DNA from: Epsilonproteobacteria bacterium (ex Lamellibrachia satsuma)
GTDB taxonomy: Bacteria; Campylobacterota; Campylobacteria; Campylobacterales; Sulfurovaceae
Reading direction: 5' to 3'
Length of the DNA stretch: 35,284 nucleotides
Assembly (NCBI GenBank): GCA_003934925.1
Contig: JQIX01000009.1
Coordinates: 1-35,284 of the forward strand
How positions within the stretch are numbered: position 1 is the first letter of the stretch; every line of letters starts with the position of its first letter. The position numbers were made by a program, and so were the translations under genes. This document shows positions 8,671 to 16,516 of this stretch, piece by piece. The notes below the pieces were generated by a model. That model ran no database searches and was not told the DNA's origin. It saw only the letters and a program-made list of their open reading frames with translations.

Positions 8671-8683
8671 TCTTTTTCACTCC

Positions 8684-11104
8684 TTATATATTTTCATTTT
8701 TAAATTTTAACATTTTGATCCGCATGGAGTTTCCTACCACCACCAGTGAGCTTAAACTCATAGAGAGGGCAGCAACCAAAGGATTGACAAATCCCATGAC
8801 AGCAAGTGGTACGGCTATGACATTATACAACAAAGAGAAACCCAGATTTTCTTTTACGGCTCTGAAAGTACGTCTAGAGATCTGGTATGCTTCATAGATA
8901 CTTTGTGGTTTCTCATCTAAAAGTACAACATCACTTACATTAATTGCCACATCTGCACCTTGCCCCATAGCAATGGCAATATTGGCATTGGCAAGGGCAA
9001 TAGTGTCATTGATCCCGTCTCCTACCATGACAACGATATCTCCATGAGTCTGGAATTCATTGATGAGAGCTGATTTTTCTTGGGGAAGAAGTCTGGTGTG
9101 GACTTCTTCTATGCCTACTGCTCTGGCTACTTTAGAAGCACTCTTCTCATGGTCACCCGTAAGCATCACAACTTTGATACCTAATGCTTTTATTTTGGCG
9201 ATCGCTTCTTTTGCTCCTTCTCTAATGGTGTCTGTAAGTTCAAAGCGTGCGACAAGTATATTGTCTATGGCAAAAAAGAAGAGAGAATTTTCCGAATGCT
9301 CATCAATGTGTATATTGAAAGCTTTAAGCAGGGCAGCATTTCCCCCTAAAAGTTTTTTCCCCTGGCATGCAGCTTCTATCCCTTTGGCTTCAATGCTTTT
9401 TATGTCTTCAAGAGGCAGAGATTCAAGTGAAGTGTTCTGTTCCCTAAGATAGGAAGCGATACCTTTAGAAATAGGGTGATTTGAAGTATTGACAAGCGCT
9501 AAAAGCAAGGCAGGATCAAACCCTTCATATAACTTGGCTTTTATTACAGAAGGCTTTCCTTCAGTAATGGTACCTGTTTTGTCCAGGGCTAAAAGATTGC
9601 TCTTTGCCATCGTTTCAAGGAAGCCGGCTTCTTTAAACAGCAGACCCCTTTTTGCAGCGATCCCGATACCCACCAGGGTTGCCATCGGAGTTGCAAGTCC
9701 CAATGCACAGGGACAGGCGATAACGATCACAGAAATACCTACGATCAGTGCGGTCTCAAAACTTCCGTGCCATAGGTACCAACCTGTAAAAGTGAGTAAA
9801 GCAATGATCAGAATAATACTGGAAAAATACCCTGAAACAGTATTGGCCAGTTGCTCTATATGTGGTTTTTTGGTAATGGATTCTTCAAGCAGGTTGACAA
9901 TGGAAGTAAGTAGGGAATGGGAAGCATCTTTGCTGGCTTTATAATGTAGTACCGAATCAAGGCAGATAGACCCGCTGAGTATTTCATCGCCTTTTTGCTT
10001 ATAGACAGGTTCATTCTCTCCTGTAAGGGAGCTCTCATCGAAGCTTCCCTGTCCCGAAGTAACCACCCCGTCGATCACTACTTTCTCACCGGGTTTTAAT
10101 TCTATGATGTCACCTACTTCAACATTCTCTATACCTATAAGAGATTTAATACCCTCTTTGAGTATGGTGACTTCGGTCGGTGTACTTCCCATAATGCTAT
10201 CGAGAGTATCGACAGCATTTTTTTTACTGAGTACTTCCAGGTATTTACCTACTAGTACAAAAGTGATGATCATCACTACAGAATCAAAATAGACCTCCCC
10301 GCTTTGTGTGACCATGGCATAAATAGAATAAATATAGGCAGAGACAGCCCCCGAGGCTACCAGGGTATCCATATTGACGATATGATTCTTGAATCCATAG
10401 TATGCACCGCGAAAGAAGATCCATCCGCTGTAAAAAAGTACAGGTGTCGCCAGAATGAACTCTGCAACATTAAGGATATCTTTGAACCCCTGCTGCATAC
10501 CGGTAAAGTATCCTGCATATTGGGCAATGGCGATCCACATAATATTCATCGTACCGAATACACCTACAAGAATGCGTGAGTAATATGCTTTACGTGTTTT
10601 TACGGCTCTCTCTTCCTGCAGTGTCGGGTCATAGGGGTAGGCGTTGTAGCCGATAGAACGAATAGTTTCTATGATCCTGGAGAGTTTTACTTCTTCAGGA
10701 TCCCATATGACCTTGGCTTTGTTGTTGGTATAATTGATGGTAGCTTCTATGACCCCTTCTGTTTTATGGAGTACTTTTTCATTCAGCCAGACACAGGCTG
10801 AGCAGTGAATACCTTCAATGATGAGGTTGATCTCATAAAGACCATCATCATGTACTTTAATATATTTGTTTTTAAAGCCTTCCAGGTCAAATTTGTGGAG
10901 ATCATCAGTCAATTGGGTTGCGGGTTGCAGTTGTGTATCACCGAGTTTATCATAAAAAGTGTCCAGTCCTTCGTTCTCAAGTAAATGGTAGACACCCTGG
11001 CAGCCTTTACAGCAGAAATAGAGTGTTTTAGCGTTCTGTTCTTCCGTGATCATGACGGATTCATCGAATTTGAGGTTACAATGGGTACAAGCTATTTCTG
11101 CCAA
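8684..11104 (-). CDS. ccoI: Copper-transporting P-type ATPase, cbb3 oxidase assembly (CcoI-like)
   Basis: An 806-residue P1B-ATPase. An N-terminal Cys cluster (CTHC at 6-9, CCKGC at 31-35) of the ATPase-associated metal-binding type is followed by an HMA domain with GIHCSACVWL (Cys101, Cys104). Then come transmembrane helices, the TGEN phosphatase loop, the intramembrane CPC (ACPCALGLATP), the DKTGT phosphorylation site and GDGIND. CcoI moves Cu+ out of the cytoplasm for insertion into cbb3 oxidase. The pairing with ccoS supports this over a general copper-efflux role. The start is TTG at 11104, supported by AAGGGA 7 nt upstream. It is transcribed divergently from the gene at 11165, across a palindrome. 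Confidence 0.93.
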   Translation of the reverse strand: MAEIACTHCNLKFDESVMITEEQNAKTLYFCCKGCQGVYHLLENEGLDTFYDKLGDTQLQPATQLTDDLHKFDLEGFKNKYIKVHDDGLYEINLIIEGIHCSACVWLNEKVLHKTEGVIEATINYTNNKAKVIWDPEEVKLSRIIETIRSIGYNAYPYDPTLQEERAVKTRKAYYSRILVGVFGTMNIMWIAIAQYAGYFTGMQQGFKDILNVAEFILATPVLFYSGWIFFRGAYYGFKNHIVNMDTLVASGAVSAYIYSIYAMVTQSGEVYFDSVVMIITFVLVGKYLEVLSKKNAVDTLDSIMGSTPTEVTILKEGIKSLIGIENVEVGDIIELKPGEKVVIDGVVTSGQGSFDESSLTGENEPVYKQKGDEILSGSICLDSVLHYKASKDASHSLLTSIVNLLEESITKKPHIEQLANTVSGYFSSIILIIALLTFTGWYLWHGSFETALIVGISVIVIACPCALGLATPMATLVGIGIAAKRGLLFKEAGFLETMAKSNLLALDKTGTITEGKPSVIKAKLYEGFDPALLLALVNTSNHPISKGIASYLREQNTSLESLPLEDIKSIEAKGIEAACQGKKLLGGNAALLKAFNIHIDEHSENSLFFFAIDNILVARFELTDTIREGAKEAIAKIKALGIKVVMLTGDHEKSASKVARAVGIEEVHTRLLPQEKSALINEFQTHGDIVVMVGDGINDTIALANANIAIAMGQGADVAINVSDVVLLDEKPQSIYEAYQISRRTFRAVKENLGFSLLYNVIAVPLAVMGFVNPLVAALSMSLSSLVVVGNSMRIKMLKFKNENI

Positions 11105-11132
11105 GAAGATTTCCCTTAAGTAGATATGAGAT

Positions 11133-11160
11133 GGATTTTATCCAAATATGGGTAAAATCC
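11133..11160. promoter_or_regulatory. 12-bp palindrome with TAAAAT on both strands between divergent genes
   Basis: GGATTTTATCCA (11133-11144), loop AATA, and TGGGTAAAATCC (11149-11160) form a 12-bp stem with one T-G mismatch (a wobble in RNA). Each strand reads TAAAAT, a plausible -10 hexamer, pointing outward to ccoI and to the gene at 11165. It may be a symmetric divergent promoter or an operator. No -35 is evident, which is normal in Campylobacterota. Confidence 0.45.
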
Positions 11161-11164
11161 CCCT

Positions 11165-11557
11165 ATGGAAAATGTATTTTTACTTACATCTATTTTAATT
11201 GTGCTGGAACTTTTTGAAGCTTATATGCAGCGGGCAAATACATTGTACGGGGTGATGGAAAGGCTTTATACATGGTACAAAAAGAGCATTTTTTTCTTTT
11301 TCTTAATGCATCCTGCTTTTTATTTCATACTCTTTGTAGTAATCGCAACCGATACATTCAATATCTATATGATCTTGATCTTAACGCTTAAAATATTTGA
11401 TATGTTCTATAAAATCGAACTTATCAAAAAGATTTTTATCCAACACAATGTCTCTCATGATCTGGCAGATATGTTGGAATGGCAGATCCCTTCCTGGTTT
11501 TTCCTTATGGGGGTAGGACTTTATCCGCCTTTGCTTTTTTATGCTTTGATGGGCTGA
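11165..11557 (+). CDS. Hypothetical four-helix membrane protein
   Basis: A 130-residue, strongly hydrophobic protein with about four membrane segments (roughly 3-19, 41-62, 65-83, 108-128), aromatic-rich, with a loop HNVSHDLADMLEWQIPSWF before the last helix. I do not recognise the family. The ATG lies only 4 nt after the palindrome, with no Shine-Dalgarno. If TAAAAT at 11153-11158 is the -10, the transcript would begin at or next to the ATG (leaderless). It faces away from ccoI and precedes rho in the same direction, but rho has its own promoter. A membrane role linked to the oxidase assembly genes is only a guess from position. Confidence 0.7.
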   Translation: MENVFLLTSILIVLELFEAYMQRANTLYGVMERLYTWYKKSIFFFFLMHPAFYFILFVVIATDTFNIYMILILTLKIFDMFYKIELIKKIFIQHNVSHDLADMLEWQIPSWFFLMGVGLYPPLLFYALMG

Positions 11558-11580
11558 TGGTTGTCTGATAGTTGTCTTGT

Positions 11581-11609
11581 TTGACTTTTCAGCCAAAAAG
11601 GATTATAAT
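11581..11609 (+). promoter_or_regulatory. Sigma70-type promoter for rho
   Basis: TTGACT (11581-11586), a 17-bp spacer, then TATAAT (11604-11609). This is close to the textbook consensus and unusually complete for this genome, where -35 boxes are mostly absent. Transcription would begin near 11616, leaving a 5' leader of about 70 nt before the rho ATG. A leader of that kind is compatible with Rho autoregulation, but nothing in it proves this. Confidence 0.75.
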
Positions 11610-11687
11610 ACGGCTACTACACGATAGATAGATAAATGCTATTGTATATCTACATTACCAAATTTCATACCCAGATTAAGAGGAATT

Positions 11688-13016
11688 ATGAGCGACAATA
11701 AAAAATCTTCTAACGGCAACAATGCCCATAGAAAAAACAGAACACATGTGCCTGTACAAGGGTACAAGATCGAAGACTTACAACAAAAACCACTTGATGA
11801 ACTGGTGACTATTGCAAAAGAAGTCAAAGTTGAAAATCCAAATGAATTCCAGCGAAAAGACCTTATTTTCGAGATCCTTAAATCACAGGTAAGCCAGGGA
11901 GGGTTCATTCTCTATACAGGTATCCTTGAAGTGATGAATGACGGGTATGGCTTCTTGCGTTCCATCGACGGGAACTTTGCAAACTCCAGCAACGATACAT
12001 ATGTAAGCGGTACACAGATCAAACGTTTTGCACTGAGAAACGGTGATATCGTTACAGGACAGGTGCGTCCGCCAAAAGATCAGGAAAAATATTATGCGCT
12101 TCTTAAAATAGAAGCCATCAACTATGTTGCTCCCGAGAAATCTAAACAGAGACCGCTTTTTGACAACCTTACACCGCTTTATGCTTCTGAGCAGTTAAAA
12201 ATGGAGTACAATCCCATGAAGATGACGGGGCGTGTACTTGATCTGTTCTCACCTATCGGAAAAGGACAGAGAGCCTTGATCGTTGCACCTCCAAGAACGG
12301 GTAAAACGGAACTGCTAAAAGAACTTGCACATGGTGTGACACACAACAATCCTGATGCTTCACTGATGGTACTTTTGGTAGATGAAAGACCGGAAGAAGT
12401 GACAGATATGCAGCGTTCAGTTAAAGGTGAAGTCTATGCTTCAACATTTGACCTGCCTGCACAGAACCATGTACGTACAGCTGAAATGGTCATAGAAAAA
12501 GCCAAAAGACGTGTGGAAATGGGTAAAGATGTCATTATTTTACTGGACTCTATTACAAGACTGGCACGTGCCTACAATACGGTAACGCCGAGTTCAGGGA
12601 AAGTACTTTCCGGCGGTGTGGATGCCAATGCACTCCATAAACCGAAACGCTTCTTCGGTGCAGCCAGAAACATAGAAGAGGGCGGTTCTTTGACCATCAT
12701 CGCTACAGCGCTTATCGATACGGGAAGCCGCATGGACGAAGTGATCTTTGAAGAGTTCAAAGGTACAGGTAACTCAGAAGTAGTACTCAGCCGTCATGTG
12801 TCCGAAAGACGTATCTACCCTGCGATAGACGTAACAAAGTCCGGTACAAGAAAAGAAGAACTTATGGTAGATCCCGAAACACTTCAAAAAGTATGGGCAC
12901 TCAGAAATGCAATGCAGAACATGGAAGAAGTAGAGGGTCTTAAATTCCTTTTCTCTAAAATGATGAAAACAAAAAATAATGCAGAGTTTCTCTCTTTAAT
13001 GAATGAAGGAGCTTGA
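11688..13016 (+). CDS. rho: Transcription termination factor Rho
   Basis: A 442-residue hexameric RNA helicase that ends transcription on unstructured RNA. It has a basic, Asn-rich N-terminal stretch, then the Rho N-terminal domain (about 30-68), the cold-shock RNA-binding fold with [12 protein letters not shown] (81-92), Walker [12 protein letters not shown] (200-210, GKT 205-207), Walker [17 protein letters not shown], and the Q-loop/R-loop region with [21 protein letters not shown]. Full length for the family. The Shine-Dalgarno is AGAGG just before the ATG. The stop TGA lies within the left arm of an 11-bp hairpin that precedes murI, so rho and murI are probably cotranscribed. Confidence 0.98.
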   Translation: MSDNKKSSNGNNAHRKNRTHVPVQGYKIEDLQQKPLDELVTIAKEVKVENPNEFQRKDLIFEILKSQVSQGGFILYTGILEVMNDGYGFLRSIDGNFANSSNDTYVSGTQIKRFALRNGDIVTGQVRPPKDQEKYYALLKIEAINYVAPEKSKQRPLFDNLTPLYASEQLKMEYNPMKMTGRVLDLFSPIGKGQRALIVAPPRTGKTELLKELAHGVTHNNPDASLMVLLVDERPEEVTDMQRSVKGEVYASTFDLPAQNHVRTAEMVIEKAKRRVEMGKDVIILLDSITRLARAYNTVTPSSGKVLSGGVDANALHKPKRFFGAARNIEEGGSLTIIATALIDTGSRMDEVIFEEFKGTGNSEVVLSRHVSERRIYPAIDVTKSGTRKEELMVDPETLQKVWALRNAMQNMEEVEGLKFLFSKMMKTKNNAEFLSLMNEGA

Positions 13017-13061
13017 TAAAAGCTCTTGCTTTTATCAAGTGAGGAATGAGGAATGAGGAAT
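13012..13061 (+). repeat. Hairpin plus ARTGAGG heptad array across the rho-murI junction
   Basis: CTTGATAAAAG (13012-13022), a 6-nt loop and CTTTTATCAAG (13029-13039) form a perfect 11-bp stem whose left arm contains the rho stop codon. The heptads follow at once: AGTGAGG (13038-13044, overlapping the stem by two bases), AATGAGG (13045-13051), AATGAGG (13052-13058) and a partial copy. The murI start codon (13053) lies inside the third unit. The stem lacks a T-run, so it is not a standard intrinsic terminator. Confidence 0.85.
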
Positions 13062-13874
13062 GATGAGGCGTTAAGGATTGGTGTCTTTGATTCAGGGCTG
13101 GGAGGTTTAACGGTCGTACAATCCCTGACTAAAGTGATCAAAGGCGCAGAAATTTTCTATATTGCCGATACAAAGAATGCACCCTATGGTGAAAAGACAC
13201 CTGAACAGATACTCCAATACAGTTTAAAAATTACGGAATATTTTATAGATAATCATCAGATCGATGCATTGATCATTGCCTGCAACACAGCGACTTCTGC
13301 CGCGGTAAAAATATTGAGAGAAAAATTTCCCCAAATTATTATTATAGGTACTGAGCCAGGTATCAAGCCTGCCATTGAACAGACAAATACAGGGAAAGTC
13401 GGCGTACTTGCCACTCCTGCGACGCTCAAAGGTAATAAATATCAGCAGTTGGTAAATGCTCTGGCACATGAAAAAGATGTTGTACTTTTTGAACAGGCTT
13501 GTCCCGGGCTGGTTGAACAGATCGAAAAAGGTAAAAAAGATGACAGCAGTACCAAAGCAATGCTGGAGATGTGGCTGGCCCCTATGAAGGACAGTAGTGT
13601 AGATACGATCGTTTTGGGGTGTACACATTACCCTTTGGTTGCTGAAATGATCGAATATATTATGCAAAGAGAGCTTAATCTTATTCATACCGGAGAAGCT
13701 ATTGCCAAACGCCTGCTTGCTCTAGGGCAGGAGAAAGGGCATGATAATGAGGGTGCATTGAAGATCACACTTTACAGTACAGACCATATTGATCAGGATC
13801 TTGTTACGCATATACTTGGAAAGACCATGAATATAAAACAGATAAATATCGGTAAAAACGGAACCTATCAATAA
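13053..13874 (+). CDS. murI: Glutamate racemase
   Basis: A 273-residue enzyme producing D-glutamate for peptidoglycan. Motifs are FDSGLGGLTV (12-21), catalytic Cys77 in ACNTATSA and catalytic Cys190 in LGCTHYPLV. The usual protein starts only one or two residues before the IGVFDSGLGG motif. Here it has the extra N-terminus MRNDEAL, because the only usable start (ATG 13053) lies in the heptad array, whose GAGGA units also supply the Shine-Dalgarno. Alternative ATGs at 13046 and 13060 are in other frames. It follows rho by 36 nt and converges with trpS. Confidence 0.95.
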   Translation: MRNDEALRIGVFDSGLGGLTVVQSLTKVIKGAEIFYIADTKNAPYGEKTPEQILQYSLKITEYFIDNHQIDALIIACNTATSAAVKILREKFPQIIIIGTEPGIKPAIEQTNTGKVGVLATPATLKGNKYQQLVNALAHEKDVVLFEQACPGLVEQIEKGKKDDSSTKAMLEMWLAPMKDSSVDTIVLGCTHYPLVAEMIEYIMQRELNLIHTGEAIAKRLLALGQEKGHDNEGALKITLYSTDHIDQDLVTHILGKTMNIKQINIGKNGTYQ

Positions 13875-13913
13875 AAGTTGATATTGATCCGGAATAATTT
13901 TGACAGGATACCT

Positions 13914-14876
13914 TTACAATAGTCCTACCGCATCTCTTACTTTTTCCATTTTGGCATCAGCTATTTTACGCGCTTTTTTGGCACCCTGCTCCAAAATGTC
14001 ATTGACTTCATCCATATGATCGAGGTAATAGGCTCTCTTTTCTCTGGCTTCAGCAAGCTCTTCCCAGATAAGTTCTTTAAGATATTTTTTGAAGTGGCCA
14101 TAGCCCTCTTTACCGCTTTTGTAACGTTCCCTGAGCTCCTGTTTCTGCTCTTCGTTTAAAAAGAGCGCAGCAAGATTGTAAATGTGGCACTCTTCATATT
14201 CTAAAGGTTCGCCGAGCGGGGTAGATGTACTGATGATCTTGTTGCATCTTTTCTGTAAAGGTTTTTCATCCATAAAGAGGTCAATGGCATTGTCATAACT
14301 TTTACTCATCTTTTGCCCGTCTATACCGGGAATGGTTGCTACATCCTCCTGGACCATATGCTCGGGAAGTGTAAAGAGTTCTCCATATTCATTGTTGAAC
14401 TTGATAGCGATATCTCTTGTCATTTCAACATGCTGGATCTGGTCTTTCCCTACTGGAACCTTCTGGGTATCAAGTATTAGAATATCTGCAGCCATCAGTA
14501 CAGGATATGAAAAAAGAGCATGACTGGCCGGAATGCCTCTCGCCACTTTGTCTTTGTAGCTATGTGCACGTTCAAGCAGTCCCATAGGTGTGAATTTTGA
14601 GAGTATCCAGTAGAGTTCAAGTACTTCGGGTACATGGCTTTGTACCCAGAAAGTGGTTTTCTCGGGGTCTATGCCCAACGAAAGATAATCAACGGCAGCA
14701 TCTATTGTAAATTGTCTAAGTGTGGCAGCATCTTTGGAAGTGGTAAGAGAATGATAATTAGCGATAAATGTAAAAAGCTCATGTTCTTCCTGAAGCTCTA
14801 TCATAGGTTTCATGGCTCCGAAATAGTTTCCTATATGAAGTTTGCCCGAAGCCTGGATTCCTGTAAGTACACGCAT
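13914..14876 (-). CDS. trpS: Tryptophanyl-tRNA synthetase
   Basis: A 320-residue class I aminoacyl-tRNA synthetase charging tRNA-Trp. It begins MRVLTGIQASGKLHIGNYFGA with the HIGN form of the HIGH motif (about 14-17), and the KMSKS loop is present as GQKMSKSYDN in the middle. Length fits the bacterial enzyme (320-340). A CAGGA Shine-Dalgarno precedes the ATG, and its bases form part of the left arm of the hairpin at 14884-14918. It converges with murI; the 39 nt between them contain no convincing terminator. Confidence 0.97.
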   Translation of the reverse strand: MRVLTGIQASGKLHIGNYFGAMKPMIELQEEHELFTFIANYHSLTTSKDAATLRQFTIDAAVDYLSLGIDPEKTTFWVQSHVPEVLELYWILSKFTPMGLLERAHSYKDKVARGIPASHALFSYPVLMAADILILDTQKVPVGKDQIQHVEMTRDIAIKFNNEYGELFTLPEHMVQEDVATIPGIDGQKMSKSYDNAIDLFMDEKPLQKRCNKIISTSTPLGEPLEYEECHIYNLAALFLNEEQKQELRERYKSGKEGYGHFKKYLKELIWEELAEAREKRAYYLDHMDEVNDILEQGAKKARKIADAKMEKVRDAVGLL

Positions 14877-14883
14877 AGTCTTG

Positions 14884-14949
14884 TTCCTGCTATAATTTTT
14901 TCAAAATTATAGCAGGAAAATGAGGAATGAGGAATGAGGAATGAGGAAT
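14884..14949 (+). repeat. 16-bp hairpin plus (AATGAGG)4 array upstream of trpS
   Basis: TTCCTGCTATAATTTT (14884-14899), loop TTC and AAAATTATAGCAGGAA (14903-14918) form a perfect 16-bp stem. It is followed directly by four exact AATGAGG heptads (14919-14946) and a final AAT. The left arm carries the trpS ribosome-binding site. The right arm, read on the minus strand, gives TGCTATAAT, an extended -10 facing trpS. Same order and orientation as the two other hairpin-heptad sites. Confidence 0.88.
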
Positions 14950-15015
14950 TTAGGTATGTTTTTTTATAAAAAGTCCCTATTTTACTTGACTTGTCATGTG
15001 CATTATGTCAAATTC

Positions 15016-15029
15016 TGCTCACTGCTCAC
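15016..15029 (-). repeat. Two TGCTCAC heptads just downstream of der
   Basis: TGCTCAC occurs twice in tandem (15016-15022, 15023-15029), six bases from the der stop codon. On the minus strand it reads GTGAGCA, resembling the GTGAGGA rotation of the ARTGAGG family but in the opposite orientation to the array at 14919-14946. Two units are few, so this may be a decayed end or chance. Confidence 0.4.
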
Positions 15030-15034
15030 TCATA

Positions 15035-16441
15035 CTACTCTTCATCGAAACGCTCACCTCTTTTTCTGGCAACGATATCCAGGGGAACCCCTTCAAAGTC
15101 AAATTTACTTCTCAGATAATTCGCCAAGTAGCGTTTGTAGGAAAAGTGTATGCCATCTGGCCTGTTGGATATGAGAGCGATCTTAGGCGGTTTTGTCTCG
15201 TATTGTGTAGCGAATTTTATCTTGACCACAGCACCGTTGTGTGAAGGAACATGGTGTCTGTTCATCGCTTCCCTTAAAACATCATTGAGTTTTGAAGTTG
15301 GAATACGCTGTTTGTAACGCTCATAAATGGCTGTAATCTGATCTAGTATCTTATTTACACGCATACCTGTCTTTGCCGATATGGTAATAAGTGGTGCATA
15401 GTGCAGAAATTTTAATTCATCGCGAATCTCATTTACTGCTTCTTCGTACGTTTTCTCTTCTCTGATGTCCCATTTGTTAATGACGATAAGGCAGGCAAGC
15501 CGGTATTTTTCTATGAGCCCCGCAACCCTTTCATCCAGTTCTGTCACTCCTACAGTCGCATCGATCATAAGCAGAACAAGATCTGCCTGTTCCAGCATGG
15601 CTGTAGTACGCCCAAGTGCGTATTTTTCGATTCCTACGATCTTGCTTCTTCTTCTTCGTATACCCGCAGTATCGATAAAGGTGATCTCATACCCATTGTG
15701 TTCGATAGTTTCATCAATGGGGTCTATAGTGGTACCCGCAACATCGGAGACGACTGAACGTTCTTCACCAAGCAGTGCATTAAGCAAAGAACTTTTTCCT
15801 GTGTTGACACGTCCAATGATAGCAACCCTGATCTTGTTGTCAAGTTCTTCTTTCTGCTCGTTGATATCCCGAACGATCTCATCGAACGGGTCGATCTCTG
15901 TATCTTCGGAAAGTTCAAGTTCCGGTTTCTCTTCTCTGGCAGGTATGTACTGCTCCAGCCAGGCATAAAAGTCATTGAAGTATCTGTTGTGACTGACCGA
16001 CATGGGGAAGGTGGCATCGGCACCAAACTCCAAAAATTCCCAGTAGCGCTCTTCCTCTTTGTCATTGTCGATCTTGTTGACCACCAGGGCAAGTGGCTTG
16101 TTCAGGGTTTGAAGTTTATAAAAGAGTTCTCTGTCTTCTTCAGATGGCAGTGTCTTTCCATCGACCATATAAATGATGATATCTGCTGCATTCGCAGCCC
16201 GCATGGAAAAGTCTGCTACTTTTGAGAAAAGCTCTGAGCTGTAATCTATCCCTCCTGTGTCAATGACCTCAAAGTCACGGTTCCCAGAAATGGTCACGAT
16301 ACGCTTTTTAACATCTCTGGTCGTACCTGAGATATCTGAAGTGATAGCATCTCTCTGTCTTGCCAAACGATTAAAAAGGGAACTTTTCCCTACGTTCGGC
16401 CGTCCCAGTATGGCTACTTTTTTTAGTTTTTGTTCTTGCAT
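15035..16441 (-). CDS. der: Ribosome assembly GTPase Der (EngA)
   Basis: A 468-residue protein with two tandem GTPase domains and a C-terminal KH-like domain, acting in 50S ribosomal subunit maturation. Domain 1 has GRPNVGKSSLFNRL (about 13-26), DTGG and NKID. Domain 2 has GRVNTGKSSLLNALLG, DTAG and NKWD. An acidic linker (about 165-195) separates them, and the C-terminus contains REAMNRHHVPS and ends FDEE. Full length. Expressed from its own extended -10 upstream; it does not overlap mscS or trpS. Confidence 0.97.
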   Translation of the reverse strand: MQEQKLKKVAILGRPNVGKSSLFNRLARQRDAITSDISGTTRDVKKRIVTISGNRDFEVIDTGGIDYSSELFSKVADFSMRAANAADIIIYMVDGKTLPSEEDRELFYKLQTLNKPLALVVNKIDNDKEEERYWEFLEFGADATFPMSVSHNRYFNDFYAWLEQYIPAREEKPELELSEDTEIDPFDEIVRDINEQKEELDNKIRVAIIGRVNTGKSSLLNALLGEERSVVSDVAGTTIDPIDETIEHNGYEITFIDTAGIRRRRSKIVGIEKYALGRTTAMLEQADLVLLMIDATVGVTELDERVAGLIEKYRLACLIVINKWDIREEKTYEEAVNEIRDELKFLHYAPLITISAKTGMRVNKILDQITAIYERYKQRIPTSKLNDVLREAMNRHHVPSHNGAVVKIKFATQYETKPPKIALISNRPDGIHFSYKRYLANYLRSKFDFEGVPLDIVARKRGERFDEE

Positions 16442-16472
16442 ATTGATTGTTTCTTTCTTGATAGTTACGCGT

Positions 16473-16478
16473 ATTATA
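16473..16478 (-). promoter_or_regulatory. Extended -10 element for der
   Basis: On the minus strand TGCTATAAT (TATAAT at 16478-16473) forms an extended -10 about 32 nt upstream of the der ATG. No -35 match is seen. Transcription would begin near 16466. Confidence 0.55.
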
Positions 16479-16494
16479 GCATATTATTCCGTGC

Positions 16495-16516
16495 AAGGTG
16501 CGTGAATACGCACCTT
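16495..16516 (-). terminator. 9-bp hairpin at the mscS stop codon
   Basis: AAGGTGCGT (16495-16503), loop GAAT and ACGCACCTT (16508-16516) form a perfect GC-rich stem that overlaps the TAA of the channel gene (16517-16515). No T-run follows on either strand. It may weakly terminate or stabilise the 3' end of the mscS message; a standard intrinsic terminator is not supported. Confidence 0.4.

Noticed and set aside
13012-13039. Intrinsic terminator between rho and murI
   Set aside because: The 11-bp stem is AT-rich and is followed by the heptads, not a T-run; it fits the hairpin-heptad pattern instead.
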